Of a DNA stretch of 58,974 bases, positions 33,109 to 42,574 are shown in pieces. A program made the translations under genes and the position numbers. Position 1 is the stretch's first letter. Every line of letters starts with the position of its first letter. The stretch covers positions 1-58,974 of the forward strand of contig NZ_CP075386.1 of assembly GCF_023035875.1 (NCBI RefSeq). The letters run 5' to 3'. This DNA is from Borrelia puertoricensis (GTDB lineage: Bacteria; Spirochaetota; Spirochaetia; Borreliales; Borreliaceae). The notes beneath the pieces are model-generated. The model did not search any database. It had not been told where the DNA came from and worked only from the letters and a program-made list of their open reading frames with translations.

Positions 33109-33462
33109 TTAATTTTGTAATTTTGAATATTTCCTATACACCATTTGGACAATGGGTTTAGTTATACTGATATATTCTTGAAACAAATTGATGTTAAACA
33201 TTAAATTATCAATTGTACTCTCATATTTCAGTGTTGATGCGTCAAAATAAGTAAACTTAGGATACTTTGGGTCATTAACCTTTTTCTTTGTTCTAGTTAA
33301 GAATACTTGTAAGTACATAACATAATCAGATAACTTAGCTTCATAGACACTAAGTTCTTTAATAGTGTGTGTTTTAGGTGGTGTTGGTTCTTCAGTTAGT
33401 GATGCTATGGATGTACATGAGAGAATAAGTGTTGAGAGGGTCAATTTTATAAATTTGATCAA
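33109..33462 (-). CDS. Small lipoprotein of the lysis cassette, unit B
   Basis: 117-residue predicted lipoprotein, MIKFIKLTLSTLILSC signal with lipobox Cys16, then SIASLTEEPTPP and a helical body like the unit A protein (FDASTLKYESTIDNLMFNINLFQEYIS). The conserved middle suggests a real function in the cassette; spanin-like action is a guess. Confidence 0.74.
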   Translation of the reverse strand: MIKFIKLTLSTLILSCTSIASLTEEPTPPKTHTIKELSVYEAKLSDYVMYLQVFLTRTKKKVNDPKYPKFTYFDASTLKYESTIDNLMFNINLFQEYISITKPIVQMVYRKYSKLQN

Positions 33463-33463
33463 A

Positions 33464-33799
33464 TTATGCCTCCTTTAACATTTTGATGTAAGTACTCATT
33501 ATCTTGTTACGTTTAGCTCTAAGTTGAGATGTGTATTTTGAAAGCTCATCAGAGTCAATAGAATTTTCTATAATTTCAATGTTAATCCTTAGTATCTCCT
33601 CAATTTCAGAAAGTAGTTTAATAGCCTCCCTCCCTTCCATTTGGTATATGCTAGCCTCATATAGTGCGTAAAAATAATTAACCACTTTAGTAAAAATATT
33701 GACGTAAGTAGCAGTATTTTTACCGTGATGATTATTTTTAATAATTTCGGTAAAGTTATTTAAAATATCAACACTTAATTTAGCAGTGCTTAATTTCAT
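33464..33799 (-). CDS. blyB: BlyB-like holin accessory protein, unit B
   Basis: 111-residue counterpart of 5391-5744: LSVDILNNFTEII, TYVNIFTKVVNYFYALYE and ILRINIEIIE are conserved. Its start overlaps the blyA stop by four bases, so here BlyA and BlyB are directly coupled without the extra gene seen in unit A. Confidence 0.66.
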   Translation of the reverse strand: MKLSTAKLSVDILNNFTEIIKNNHHGKNTATYVNIFTKVVNYFYALYEASIYQMEGREAIKLLSEIEEILRINIEIIENSIDSDELSKYTSQLRAKRNKIMSTYIKMLKEA

Positions 33800-33993
33800 A
33801 AGTCATCTCCTTTATCTGTGTCTTTAACACGTGTTTTTATCTTACTAGCTAAAATAGTTAATATGTCTTTGATTGCTGGCTTGAAAATCAGCCCAAGACT
33901 TAAGATAAATGCAGCAATAATAACTAACTTAACTTCATTGATGTTAATTAGTTGAAGTAAAAAATTTAATAAATTATTATCAAGTTCATTCAA
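33796..33993 (-). CDS. blyA: BlyA-type holin, unit B
   Basis: 65-residue holin-like protein with hydrophobic helix VKLVIIAAFILSLGLIF and a charged end KIKTRVKDTDKGDDL, less basic than unit A. The segment ININEVKL before the helix is shared. First gene of the leftward lysis cassette; its stop overlaps blyB. Confidence 0.85.
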   Translation of the reverse strand: MNELDNNLLNFLLQLININEVKLVIIAAFILSLGLIFKPAIKDILTILASKIKTRVKDTDKGDDL

Positions 33994-34076
33994 TTTGTCT
34001 CTCCTTTAATTTAATTTGGTAGATACAACTATATATCAATATAGCAAAAACTAAGGTAAAAAATACAAATAAAAAA

Positions 34077-34994
34077 TTATAGCTTCACAAGTAAAGGAGA
34101 GCCACTCACATTCTTTTGCATATACCAACCTTCTAAAATATTGGCATCAAAACTTGTACCACCATGTACACTTGAGAGCTTAAATAGGGTTCGTTTTGAT
34201 GAATAGCTATATTTTATGCTTACTACTTTATTAGATTGTGCAGTTGAATTAGATCTTGCAGTAACTTTTACAATTAAATATATGGGAGTATCATCATATG
34301 AACTGTCTGTTTGTATAATAATTTCTTCATGGTTAGATGTGGATGTGGCTCCAAGTTCAAAAATATAACGACCATATTTTAAGCTAGACATGTAAACAGT
34401 GTTTCTATAATACTCGTCACTACTATTATAACTAGTTGCTCTTATTGTAGTAGTACTACTTACACTAAAGCTGTTACTAATACCAGTTAGATGTTCTTGT
34501 ACCGGAATTTTCTTTAAACTAGAGTAGTAAAGTCCTATAAGGTAATGACTTTTGCTTAAATTATCTTCAGGTAAGTTAGATTCAAATTTATTTGTAACTT
34601 TACTTATAATACTGTCCATAACACTAGATTCATTATTTTTAAGTTTTTCTATAACTTTACTATATGTCTTTGAAATACTACTAGAGTCATCATTTAAAAA
34701 TTTGGTAAGTACTTGACTATAAACTTGGTTTATAAAGTTGGAGTCACCTAGTAATTCATTGGCAATTAGTGTTTTGATAACTTGTTTGAAATCATTTTTT
34801 CGATCGCCATCATCAATAAATATTTTTGTATGTAAGTCTTTATGGAAGTTATCAAGAGTAATGGCATGACAACTAGAAAACCCATCATCTAGGACTAAAA
34901 GATTAGTAGGTTCAAGTTTGGTTACTTTATTTAGATTTTTAATCTCAATTGTATCATCGTGTTTTACAACACTCTCTTGTGCTTGACTTGACAT
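34077..34994 (-). CDS. DUF685 phage tail-associated protein, unit B
   Basis: 305-residue protein; N-terminal IEIKNLNKV and LLVLDDGFSSCHAITLDNF and the final GWYMQKN match unit A, while the middle is longer and different. It starts with ATG (TTG in unit A). The strong divergence of the middle and the distal tail position make a receptor-binding role plausible. Confidence 0.8.
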   Translation of the reverse strand: MSSQAQESVVKHDDTIEIKNLNKVTKLEPTNLLVLDDGFSSCHAITLDNFHKDLHTKIFIDDGDRKNDFKQVIKTLIANELLGDSNFINQVYSQVLTKFLNDDSSSISKTYSKVIEKLKNNESSVMDSIISKVTNKFESNLPEDNLSKSHYLIGLYYSSLKKIPVQEHLTGISNSFSVSSTTTIRATSYNSSDEYYRNTVYMSSLKYGRYIFELGATSTSNHEEIIIQTDSSYDDTPIYLIVKVTARSNSTAQSNKVVSIKYSYSSKRTLFKLSSVHGGTSFDANILEGWYMQKNVSGSPLLVKL

Positions 34995-35011
34995 AAAATC
35001 TCCTTAAATTA

Positions 35012-35617
35012 TTATCCTTTAAATTCTCTGACGAATTTACCCTCATGGTTTTGTATCTTAAGTACCCTTCCAATAGGAATCAGTTTTTTGATAAATGCAT
35101 AAATTGAATGCTCATATCCTTTAGGAAGCAAGGTCATAGTCCAAGCTTTTTTTAAGATTTGACCATTCTCTTTAGTCCTGAATATAATTTTTTTATATGG
35201 GGTGGCTTTTGGAGTACTACCTACAATAAATACGATAACATTAGTTTTAATATGACTCTTAAGTTTGATATTAATAACACCAGGTTCTAGGGTAGTAGGC
35301 ACAATATCAACATTAAGAAAAGCCTTAAATAGTTTTATAAATGATTCATGTGTTCCAATATGACGTAGAGCAAACAGCACACTATCAATATTTTTAGCAA
35401 GTGTGTCAAGTGTTTGGTTGGTTGAGTAAATAATTTGTAGTATATCAGATAACCAAAACGCTATGAATCTTGAATTTAAATGCTCGCTAGCATGAGTATC
35501 TTCAAAATTAGCAATAAGCTCTTTAATTTCTTTTATGATTTTATTTATAAACACCAGTTCAGTATTTATTATTTTTTCAACTTGGGTGTCTTTAAGAAAT
35601 GTAGGTATATTTACCAT
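35012..35617 (-). CDS. DUF735 baseplate/tail protein, unit B
   Basis: 201-residue homologue of 7192-7794, with LAKNIDSVLFALRHIGTHESFIKLFKAFLNVDI and PKGYEHSIYAFIKKLIPIGR conserved. It lies between the J-like and fibre-like genes. Confidence 0.8.
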   Translation of the reverse strand: MVNIPTFLKDTQVEKIINTELVFINKIIKEIKELIANFEDTHASEHLNSRFIAFWLSDILQIIYSTNQTLDTLAKNIDSVLFALRHIGTHESFIKLFKAFLNVDIVPTTLEPGVINIKLKSHIKTNVIVFIVGSTPKATPYKKIIFRTKENGQILKKAWTMTLLPKGYEHSIYAFIKKLIPIGRVLKIQNHEGKFVREFKG

Positions 35618-35632
35618 AATCTATCCTTTTTT

Positions 35633-36514
35633 TTATGAAGAGATATCAATTAGCAAGCGATCAGCATTAAAGTTGAGATCTAAAATTTCATTTGCTTGAA
35701 TTTGAATATTCTCATTTTGCTTGAACTCACTTGTATTAATATCAGTAATTTTTACCTCCAGGTTATCTTTTATAGCAATGGAGATGTCAATGCAATGAAC
35801 ACCTTTAATTTCATTAACAGGAGCAAAGAAATCTTGATATTCAAAACTGATTCCCATATCTGTGTAGTTATTATTTTTAATTCGAGTATAAATTTCTCTA
35901 ATTTTAGAGTCAATGTTCAAATATATGTGATTTTCAAGATTGACTTTGTATTTACTCTTAAGATATGCGTACTTGCGTTTGCCAATTGATACTTTGTAAT
36001 CAATTTTTTGGTTTTGGCTATTAATTCCATCTATGAGAATATCGCCTTCAAAAACTGTACCAACAGGACATGTAAGATAAAGTGTCTCCCAAATTAATGC
36101 TTTAAGATTAGAGTTTGTAATTTGACTCTTATCTTCACTCATCATCAAGTCATCTAATATTAGGTAAATACTAGCCTTTCCGGCTGTGCTTTTAATATTG
36201 ACATTACTAATTCCATTAAGATTTAGTAATGCACTCTTTATAGCATCATAGGTAGTACTTTTAATGCTTATATGTTTTTGTATCTCTCTCCAATAAGGAG
36301 CATCTGGTTTAAGAAGAGAAAATAATTTGTTAACCTCACCTATAAGTTCATATTCTTTTATTGCAAGTGAGCTTGCAATGATATTGTAAATTGATGTGGG
36401 GTCATTATTAATTGTAATTCCATACATGTCTTTTAAATATTCACGTTTGGTATTAATTATTTGTTGTATATCCTGTTTTAAAGTTCCAAAGTCAGGATCA
36501 AAGAGAATACTCAT
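35633..36514 (-). CDS. DUF276 baseplate J-like protein, unit B
   Basis: 293-residue homologue of the unit A protein; SIYNIIASSLAIKEYELIGE and NYTDMGISFEYQDFFAPVNEIKG are kept. ATG 36514 overlaps the previous stop by four bases. Confidence 0.83.
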   Translation of the reverse strand: MSILFDPDFGTLKQDIQQIINTKREYLKDMYGITINNDPTSIYNIIASSLAIKEYELIGEVNKLFSLLKPDAPYWREIQKHISIKSTTYDAIKSALLNLNGISNVNIKSTAGKASIYLILDDLMMSEDKSQITNSNLKALIWETLYLTCPVGTVFEGDILIDGINSQNQKIDYKVSIGKRKYAYLKSKYKVNLENHIYLNIDSKIREIYTRIKNNNYTDMGISFEYQDFFAPVNEIKGVHCIDISIAIKDNLEVKITDINTSEFKQNENIQIQANEILDLNFNADRLLIDISS

Positions 36515-36843
36515 ATGCAAATCTCCATATCTAGGGTGTTGTTTGCAAATTCAAATGTAATGTTTAATTTTTTATTTATAATCGTTGTTTCAATGTTGAT
36601 AGCGTCAATCTTTAGGTCTTGTATAATATTTGAAAGGTAAGTTTTAATTTGTGTTAAAGAGCTTACCTTAGCAAATCTTAAAGCTAAATCATAATCAAAT
36701 CCCCAATTAGGAGCATTTTTAATACTACCCTTTGGAGTTTTAAGGAAAATAAATAAACGTTGCTTTTGTTCGTTTATTCCATTAATTAATGCTAAGTCCT
36801 CATTGAAGACAGAATTAAATTGATTGTCAATTTGTAAATCCAA
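36511..36843 (-). CDS. gp25/gpW-like baseplate wedge protein, unit B
   Basis: 110-residue wedge protein. INGINEQKQRLFIFLKTPKGS and NWGFDYDLAL are conserved with unit A, the second half less so. Same length and same four-base overlap with the next gene. Confidence 0.82.
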   Translation of the reverse strand: MDLQIDNQFNSVFNEDLALINGINEQKQRLFIFLKTPKGSIKNAPNWGFDYDLALRFAKVSSLTQIKTYLSNIIQDLKIDAINIETTIINKKLNITFEFANNTLDMEICI

Positions 36844-36890
36844 TGTCTAACCCTCAAGTTAGCAAGTATATTGCTTAATTTAACAAAAAC

Positions 36891-37433
36891 CTATTTAAGT
36901 AACATATTTATCTTAGTTGTAATTTTTGTAAGATTACTGTAAAAACTAGGATCAACGACTGATTGTCCAGTAACCCTTAAATTGTATAGACAAGAGACAA
37001 TCTCTTCTAGTACTGCCTTTAAACTTGTATTATTAGCTTTAATGTCTATTGGGTGTTGTATGTCAATTGCAAAGTCATTAACTTTGATAGTAGCATTTTG
37101 CATATTAATAGGCTTTAGAATATAGAAATAGTTTTTATCAAAATAATTATCATCATCCTCATTAAAAAGGTTAATACTACTTTGAAGAAGGATAACACTC
37201 TCACCTTCGCTAAGATTAAAGTGCATATTTGATATATTTCGTGTTTTAATCTCTAAATCTGTCTCTCCAGAGAGTAAAACTACACCTTCTTGTGTAGAGG
37301 GGTTGAAAGATTTAATTATTCCTAGCCTAGAGATAAAGATGTTTCTGTAAGTCCATAGTTTGATCTCTTCTTGTGTTAGTGCTGATCCTTTCATTTGGCT
37401 GTTCATTCTGTATATTTCATAATTCAAGTTCAT
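36891..37433 (-). CDS. DUF777 baseplate protein, unit B
   Basis: 180-residue homologue of 9078-9602; the first 85 residues (MNLNYEIYRMN, SRLGIIKSFNPSTQEGVV) are well conserved and the C-terminal helical part differs. It lies two bases after the DUF693 gene instead of overlapping it. Confidence 0.78.
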   Translation of the reverse strand: MNLNYEIYRMNSQMKGSALTQEEIKLWTYRNIFISRLGIIKSFNPSTQEGVVLLSGETDLEIKTRNISNMHFNLSEGESVILLQSSINLFNEDDDNYFDKNYFYILKPINMQNATIKVNDFAIDIQHPIDIKANNTSLKAVLEEIVSCLYNLRVTGQSVVDPSFYSNLTKITTKINMLLK

Positions 37434-37435
37434 AT

Positions 37436-38410
37436 TTATTTAGCTTCTCCTTTGATATTTAAATAATTAGAGTCATCATAAAGTTTCAAGGTAAGTGAGC
37501 ACTCACCAGTATTGCTTAAAGCAGCACTAGTCTCTATAATGCTACTCTTAACTTCACTCCCCAGAGAGTCTAGAAATTTGACCCTATCACCAACTTTTAG
37601 TTTGTGTGTATACATAATCTTGGCATTCCAATATATAAGTCTTATATTGCGGGTACTTCCGATAGCAATTTCTTGTTGCGGGATAAAGTGAAGACCAAAA
37701 TCTTCAAGTAGTAAATAATTTGTATGTCCAGCTTCAGGTGTTGCGTTAGTAAAGATATAATTACACTCAACATGCTCAAGTCCTAGAGCTGATTCTTTAA
37801 TAATTTGTCTTTGATCTTTAGGTATAATATCTGTTCTAACACTTTGAACATACTTTTTAGTTATCTTTTCAATAAACTCAAGAGGAGTATTTGCACAAAA
37901 ACTCTCATCTATAATTTTTGTTCTATCAGCATAACTCATATTGATTATATGTCTATTAGGAAATGCTATAGAGATGGCATTCTCTACACTCATGCCTTGA
38001 AATTGATTTATGTCAAGTTTGCGATTGAAATAATTACTTTTTGTTGACAGATGAACTTCAAGATCAACACTAAAATCACCAGTATCATAATCAGTACTCA
38101 TAGGAACACCTAAATACCCTGACATAATAAAATCATAATCTCTAGAGTCAGCAAATTTTTTATAAAATATCTTTACAATATCTCCTTCATTTACATTACG
38201 AGTAAAATCAAGAGATAAGTTCCAAAGAGTTAGCTTGCTTCTCTTTGCACACACATAATTATTGCTTGAGTAAATATCAGATATTGATATGTCAATGTGT
38301 ATACCGTCTTCAGTTTTAATTATGATTTTAGGTTTTTCTTCTGATGTGCTAGTTTGACTTAGGTTATAAAATTCGATTTTAAAGTCGTATTTGATAAGCC
38401 TGAGATCCAT
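37436..38410 (-). CDS. DUF693 baseplate hub-like protein, unit B
   Basis: 324-residue homologue of the unit A hub candidate, with IDISISDIYSSNNYVCAKRSKLTLWNL and LSNTGECSLTLKLYDD. The ATG at 38410 follows AAGGA; an in-frame ATG at 38431 would overlap the DUF792 gene. Confidence 0.8.
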   Translation of the reverse strand: MDLRLIKYDFKIEFYNLSQTSTSEEKPKIIIKTEDGIHIDISISDIYSSNNYVCAKRSKLTLWNLSLDFTRNVNEGDIVKIFYKKFADSRDYDFIMSGYLGVPMSTDYDTGDFSVDLEVHLSTKSNYFNRKLDINQFQGMSVENAISIAFPNRHIINMSYADRTKIIDESFCANTPLEFIEKITKKYVQSVRTDIIPKDQRQIIKESALGLEHVECNYIFTNATPEAGHTNYLLLEDFGLHFIPQQEIAIGSTRNIRLIYWNAKIMYTHKLKVGDRVKFLDSLGSEVKSSIIETSAALSNTGECSLTLKLYDDSNYLNIKGEAK

Positions 38411-38414
38411 TTCC

Positions 38415-39050
38415 TTATCCTTTATATACATTAAATGTTTTAAGAACTTCTAATGTGAGACTAATTTCAACCTCATCAAGGTATACTGTGTCTTTAAGGG
38501 TAAGAGATGTAATTGCAACTATGCTTCTAAACCCTAGAGTTGGGCTGTAGAGGCTAAATGGTACACTCTCTTGCACTCTGTTAACCAGTTGTTGTTTTGC
38601 TAAATTACTAGTATGAGGAAAAATTAACTTTCCAAAAGCCGTACTGGTTGAAAAATTAAGCAGTTCCTTATAAGCACTAGTTAATACAGCATTATTTAGT
38701 GTGATAACTTCGCCAGTAAAAGTTGGATTGTAGCTTACATATTCAGCTTTACGTGTATAATAGTCAATTACAGGACGTTTTGAACATGTTGTGGTGTAAG
38801 TTGTGCTAATTAGTTCACTTTTAGGTAAAATGAAGAACCCTTGAGGGACATATCCAAGTCCTTTAAAGTCCATCCTTGGACATAAACTTAAGAAATTATA
38901 TGCCATAAACACGGTAGAGATTTCATTAAATGTTTCTTTAAGAATATTTGTTATTTGTGATGGTGTAAGATTTAAAGGGTCTAGGGTTGCCTTTAGGGGT
39001 GCTGTGTCTTTGTATTTATAAGTAAAATCAGTTGTAAATTGTGATATCAT
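38415..39050 (-). CDS. DUF792 tail protein, unit B
   Basis: 211-residue homologue of 10554-11114. The first 30 residues are extra; the core LCPRMDFKGLGYVPQGFF and TCSKRPVIDYYTRKAEYVSYNPTFTGEVI are conserved. It starts just after the tape-measure stop. Confidence 0.78.
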   Translation of the reverse strand: MISQFTTDFTYKYKDTAPLKATLDPLNLTPSQITNILKETFNEISTVFMAYNFLSLCPRMDFKGLGYVPQGFFILPKSELISTTYTTTCSKRPVIDYYTRKAEYVSYNPTFTGEVITLNNAVLTSAYKELLNFSTSTAFGKLIFPHTSNLAKQQLVNRVQESVPFSLYSPTLGFRSIVAITSLTLKDTVYLDEVEISLTLEVLKTFNVYKG

Positions 39051-39054
39051 ATAT

Positions 39055-40329
39055 TTAAGGTGTCCTTATACTTGAATCTTCTTCTGTTTTAAGTTTATCA
39101 AGACTCTTACCACCATCTCCGCCTAAAAATTTAGGAAGTATTGCTTTAAGTCTTGCAATTAATGCGTCTAGAGAAAAAATACTTTTAATGCCCTTTATTA
39201 AAGGGTCGGTAACATGTGTTTGAAAATTAAACGTTAAAGCCCAATCGAGTATTTTGTTTAAAGAAGTAACTAACGGTTCTAATACCTTGGCAGTAAGTTT
39301 TGAACCTGTGTCATTAAGCTTTTCTAAGCTACTTTTAGCCTCTTCGCTCGAGCTTGAGTAAGTAGGAAATTTAAGTGAGTTCCAATCGTTAATTACTTCC
39401 TTTAGTTTATGACTTCTGTAATCAAGGGCCTGGCCTGGTGCTAGTATGTCATATTCCATTGCGGCTCGTTCATTATATTTACCAGTAAACTCTTTAAATG
39501 AGCTCATAATGTCATAAAGAGGACCGCTTTTACCTTGCAAGAATTCTACTACTGCTTTGGTAGCCGAGTTAGTATCATCAACAACCCCAGTAGATTTAAG
39601 CTTTGCAGCAAATTCTACTGCCTTTTTAAGATTACTTTCATTGTTTTGACCTAAAAATACAAGTTCTTTTCTAATTATCCCAGCCAAGTTTAGGAAATCT
39701 TCTCTCTCTAAATCCCTTTCAAATCCGGAAATTCCTTTAAGCATACCACTTAGTGATTTCTTCTCACCTTCTGTAAATACTTTTGAAGTAATTGAATGTG
39801 TTTTACTTAATTTTGCATTGTCTTCTAAAGATTTCTTAGCATAACTAAATATTCCCGAAGCACCACTACTAACAGCATTTCCAAGAGCAGTCCCAGCAGC
39901 GATTTTTAAAATACTAGCGCCTTTAAGAATACTACTTTGAACGGTTTTGTTAAGTGCTATTTCTTTGTGCCGCCCACGTTTCAAATTTTCATATTCTAGT
40001 AGTCTTAGCTCTTTAGTTGACATTAAGGAATGCTTGAATGCTTTTCGCCTAGCGTTTTCAAATGTGTATCCAAGCTTAATGAGTTTTTTAGTCTCACTGA
40101 GTCTAAACTTTTCTACACCCTCCCTTAAACGTTCATATTTGTTTTGTTTAGATAGTTCACGTTTCTTCTCATATAAATTGTGTTTTAATATATCCTTAGT
40201 ACTCTTTAGATGTGATCGCTTAGGTTTAATTAAACGTTCTAGTTTAGAAATGTCTCTCTCTAAAGATTTGCGAGTTGATGCGTGATCAAGTACACCTTTA
40301 AATTTAATTGTAAATTTTGTTGTGTTCAT
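39055..40329 (-). CDS. DUF759 tail tape-measure protein, unit B (intact)
   Basis: 424-residue tape measure, nearly all helix. It has a charged N-terminal coiled coil, then a hydrophobic Ala/Gly stretch (LKIAAGTALGNAVSSGASG), and a C-terminal IKSIFSLDALIARLKAILPKFLGGDGG. The N- and C-termini match the two pieces of the broken unit A gene, and about 50 residues here (from TKAVVEFLQGKSGPLYD onward) are what unit A has lost. At 424 residues it would predict a fairly short tail. The ATG overlaps the upstream gene by four bases. Confidence 0.82.
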   Translation of the reverse strand: MNTTKFTIKFKGVLDHASTRKSLERDISKLERLIKPKRSHLKSTKDILKHNLYEKKRELSKQNKYERLREGVEKFRLSETKKLIKLGYTFENARRKAFKHSLMSTKELRLLEYENLKRGRHKEIALNKTVQSSILKGASILKIAAGTALGNAVSSGASGIFSYAKKSLEDNAKLSKTHSITSKVFTEGEKKSLSGMLKGISGFERDLEREDFLNLAGIIRKELVFLGQNNESNLKKAVEFAAKLKSTGVVDDTNSATKAVVEFLQGKSGPLYDIMSSFKEFTGKYNERAAMEYDILAPGQALDYRSHKLKEVINDWNSLKFPTYSSSSEEAKSSLEKLNDTGSKLTAKVLEPLVTSLNKILDWALTFNFQTHVTDPLIKGIKSIFSLDALIARLKAILPKFLGGDGGKSLDKLKTEEDSSIRTP

Positions 40330-40562
40330 AATACACCTTTACTAAGGAACATTTCAAATATTTGCTTTTCAAGTTTAAGTTCAGATATTTTATTAACTTC
40401 CATTAAATCTTTATAATTTAGTGTTTTGACGTCATTTAAAGTGCAAACACCCATGATAATTGGAAAGAAATATTTGTTTTGTTTTATCTCTTCAAGTAGC
40501 TTAAAATATTCAAGCTTAGTTTCATGTAATACTTGTATATACTCATTACTACTGCTTTTCAT
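40326..40562 (-). CDS. Small tail-assembly protein before tape measure, unit B
   Basis: 78-residue homologue of 12264-12488, with YFKLLEEIKQNKYFFPIIMGVC conserved. Here it is separated from the DUF1473 gene by 16 bases rather than overlapping it, so no ribosomal frameshift links the two. Confidence 0.7.
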   Translation of the reverse strand: MKSSSNEYIQVLHETKLEYFKLLEEIKQNKYFFPIIMGVCTLNDVKTLNYKDLMEVNKISELKLEKQIFEMFLSKGVL

Positions 40563-40578
40563 AAATTTTAAATACCTT

Positions 40579-41001
40579 CTATATTTTGATATTTTGTATT
40601 ATCTCTTCATAATTCCAACTATCATCAATGTAATCAAATTGTATAAAGCCACTAGTATTATTTAGATAATGACTTAAGTAAACTAAATTTGGTCTCTTAA
40701 AGTCAGGATCTGATTTGAATGTATCAAACTGAATTGAGTAAAGTATGGCTTGAAGATATTCTTTATAGTAAGTAATGTACTCTCTATTTTCATTTAAGAT
40801 AAGATAAAATTCATCTAAAAAGCCAGGTTTAATCATTAAATTAGTAATTTCGTTTAAGTATTTAATTTCATTTAGTTTATGTATGCCTTCACTTTGTGAA
40901 AATCCTAATATAGAGTCCCACTTGTAAACAGGAAGTACTCTAACTTCAAATGTATGCGTCTTACTTTTAGTTAAAATATTCATTTTGTAACGTGTAATCA
41001 C
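40579..41001 (-). CDS. DUF1473 tail-assembly protein, unit B
   Basis: 140-residue homologue of 12472-12918. MITRYKMNILTKSKTH, LPVYKWDSILGFSQSEGIHKLNE and LMIKPGFLDEFYLIL are conserved; the C-terminus is shorter. Tail-chaperone role inferred from position. Confidence 0.78.
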   Translation of the reverse strand: MITRYKMNILTKSKTHTFEVRVLPVYKWDSILGFSQSEGIHKLNEIKYLNEITNLMIKPGFLDEFYLILNENREYITYYKEYLQAILYSIQFDTFKSDPDFKRPNLVYLSHYLNNTSGFIQFDYIDDSWNYEEIIQNIKI

Positions 41002-41023
41002 AAATCCTCCTTAATTATTAAAT

Positions 41024-41443
41024 TTAATTGTCAACTGTGCATCCAACAGCTCTTATCTCAAAAGTAACTTTTTCAGCTTCAACAGAGTAACTTCTTGAAG
41101 GTTCTTCTGCAAAAAATGCAGAGTTAGATATGATTTTGATGTCTTCTAGGTCATTGAATACTAAATCTAACATTCTTTCATTTTTACTTTTGGATATGTT
41201 ATAAAATTGGTCTTTTGAAAGCTTTGTTAGGAGTTTGTAATCATAAGTACCAATTGAAACCTCAATATTGAATATGAAAACAATGGTTCTAGGGTCTCTA
41301 AAGCTAACTATAGGCATTCCTCTATCTTCACTGCTAGCTACCGCTCTTGTTGTAGGTTCACTTGTAAGTTCTAACTTACCGCTTTGAATCTCATGGCCGC
41401 CAATAGAGAAAACTATGTTTCTTAAATCATAACATTGTGTCAT
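41024..41443 (-). CDS. DUF1463 tail tube-like protein, unit B
   Basis: 139-residue tube candidate; SGKLELTSEPTTRAVASSEDRGMPIVSFRDPRT is nearly the same as in unit A, a high level of conservation that suits a polymerising tube subunit. It lies three bases after the sheath gene. Confidence 0.8.
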   Translation of the reverse strand: MTQCYDLRNIVFSIGGHEIQSGKLELTSEPTTRAVASSEDRGMPIVSFRDPRTIVFIFNIEVSIGTYDYKLLTKLSKDQFYNISKSKNERMLDLVFNDLEDIKIISNSAFFAEEPSRSYSVEAEKVTFEIRAVGCTVDN

Positions 41444-41446
41444 TTC

Positions 41447-42574
41447 TTAAGTCTCCTTTAAGCTATTTAAGTAATTTTGTATATCTTGTGCTGTAATGTT
41501 TAGAAGAACGGCGTTCATAGAGTAGTTATAAGTAATCTCTACTGATAAGAAAAGCTTTAGCTCTCGTGTTGGTGATATTTGGATTTTAAGATTAGAGTAC
41601 GCAACAATTACACCCCTATCAATGAAACGTTTAAGCATACACTCAACAGCCGCACTGTAAGCATTGTCTCGTTTACCTGAGAGTTGCAATTCTGATAATT
41701 TACTATTTTGTCTGTTATTAAAATTCCATACTCTAATAAGCTGTGATGTAAGTTCATATTTGATATAATGATAAGTGAAAATTTCATCAATTGGAGCACC
41801 TTCAAGTGTGACTCCTTCTTTAAAAGCTTTAACACCATCAAGACCAGTCTCATTAAGCAGTGCATAAAAATTAATATTCGCGTTCCTAAGTTTAGAAATT
41901 GTATCATTATCAGTAATAGGCTCCAAGCTGCTAAATTTGAGTCCATAAGGATTAGCAGCTTGAAATATGCTAGCTTCATGTAAGTATTTAGATATAAATC
42001 TTAAGTGAAGATGTGCATCACCTTGTGAGTGGATAACAATAATTTTAGATTTAGAATTCGCACCATTTTTAAACAACTCTTTTACTTCAGATTCTTTTGT
42101 TGCAAATACAAAAAAGTGCTTATCGTCTTTAAAATGTGTATAATCATCTTTGTAAAGTGCAAGCCCATCACCACCACCACTGTTATTTACGTAAGTGTTT
42201 ATAAGTACAATAAATGTATATCTATTGTCTTTAAGCTCTGATTTTATTGCTTTTGCTTCAGTGCCTTCTTTATATATGAGTAGTTTAGCTGATTTAAGTC
42301 CAGAATCACCTGCTGAGAAGAATGCTTGGATTGCTTCCTTTAAGTATTCCTTCTCTTTACCAAATTCATCATCACTATTACTACCTTCCTTCTCAAGTGC
42401 GTCAATTTGTCTCTCAAAGGTATTTATATTTAAGTTTAATATCTTAATCTTAGGTGTTGTGGTGTTAACTTTAATTTTGGAACATTTGTACACAAGTAAA
42501 GGTGTGTAGTAATTTACATAGTTTATATCTAATTTAGAATGTACCAAATTCACACTAATTGTATCTTGTGGCAT
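41447..42574 (-). CDS. DUF787 tail sheath protein, unit B
   Basis: 375-residue sheath protein beginning MPQDTISVNLV, with AGGAG upstream. Sheath-like C-terminal half: ISKLRNANINFYALLNETGLDGVKAFKEG and LTSQLIRVWNFNNRQNSKLSELQLSG. The inserted domain around residues 75-170 is more diverged from unit A than the C-terminal half. Confidence 0.82.
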   Translation of the reverse strand: MPQDTISVNLVHSKLDINYVNYYTPLLVYKCSKIKVNTTTPKIKILNLNINTFERQIDALEKEGSNSDDEFGKEKEYLKEAIQAFFSAGDSGLKSAKLLIYKEGTEAKAIKSELKDNRYTFIVLINTYVNNSGGGDGLALYKDDYTHFKDDKHFFVFATKESEVKELFKNGANSKSKIIVIHSQGDAHLHLRFISKYLHEASIFQAANPYGLKFSSLEPITDNDTISKLRNANINFYALLNETGLDGVKAFKEGVTLEGAPIDEIFTYHYIKYELTSQLIRVWNFNNRQNSKLSELQLSGKRDNAYSAAVECMLKRFIDRGVIVAYSNLKIQISPTRELKLFLSVEITYNYSMNAVLLNITAQDIQNYLNSLKET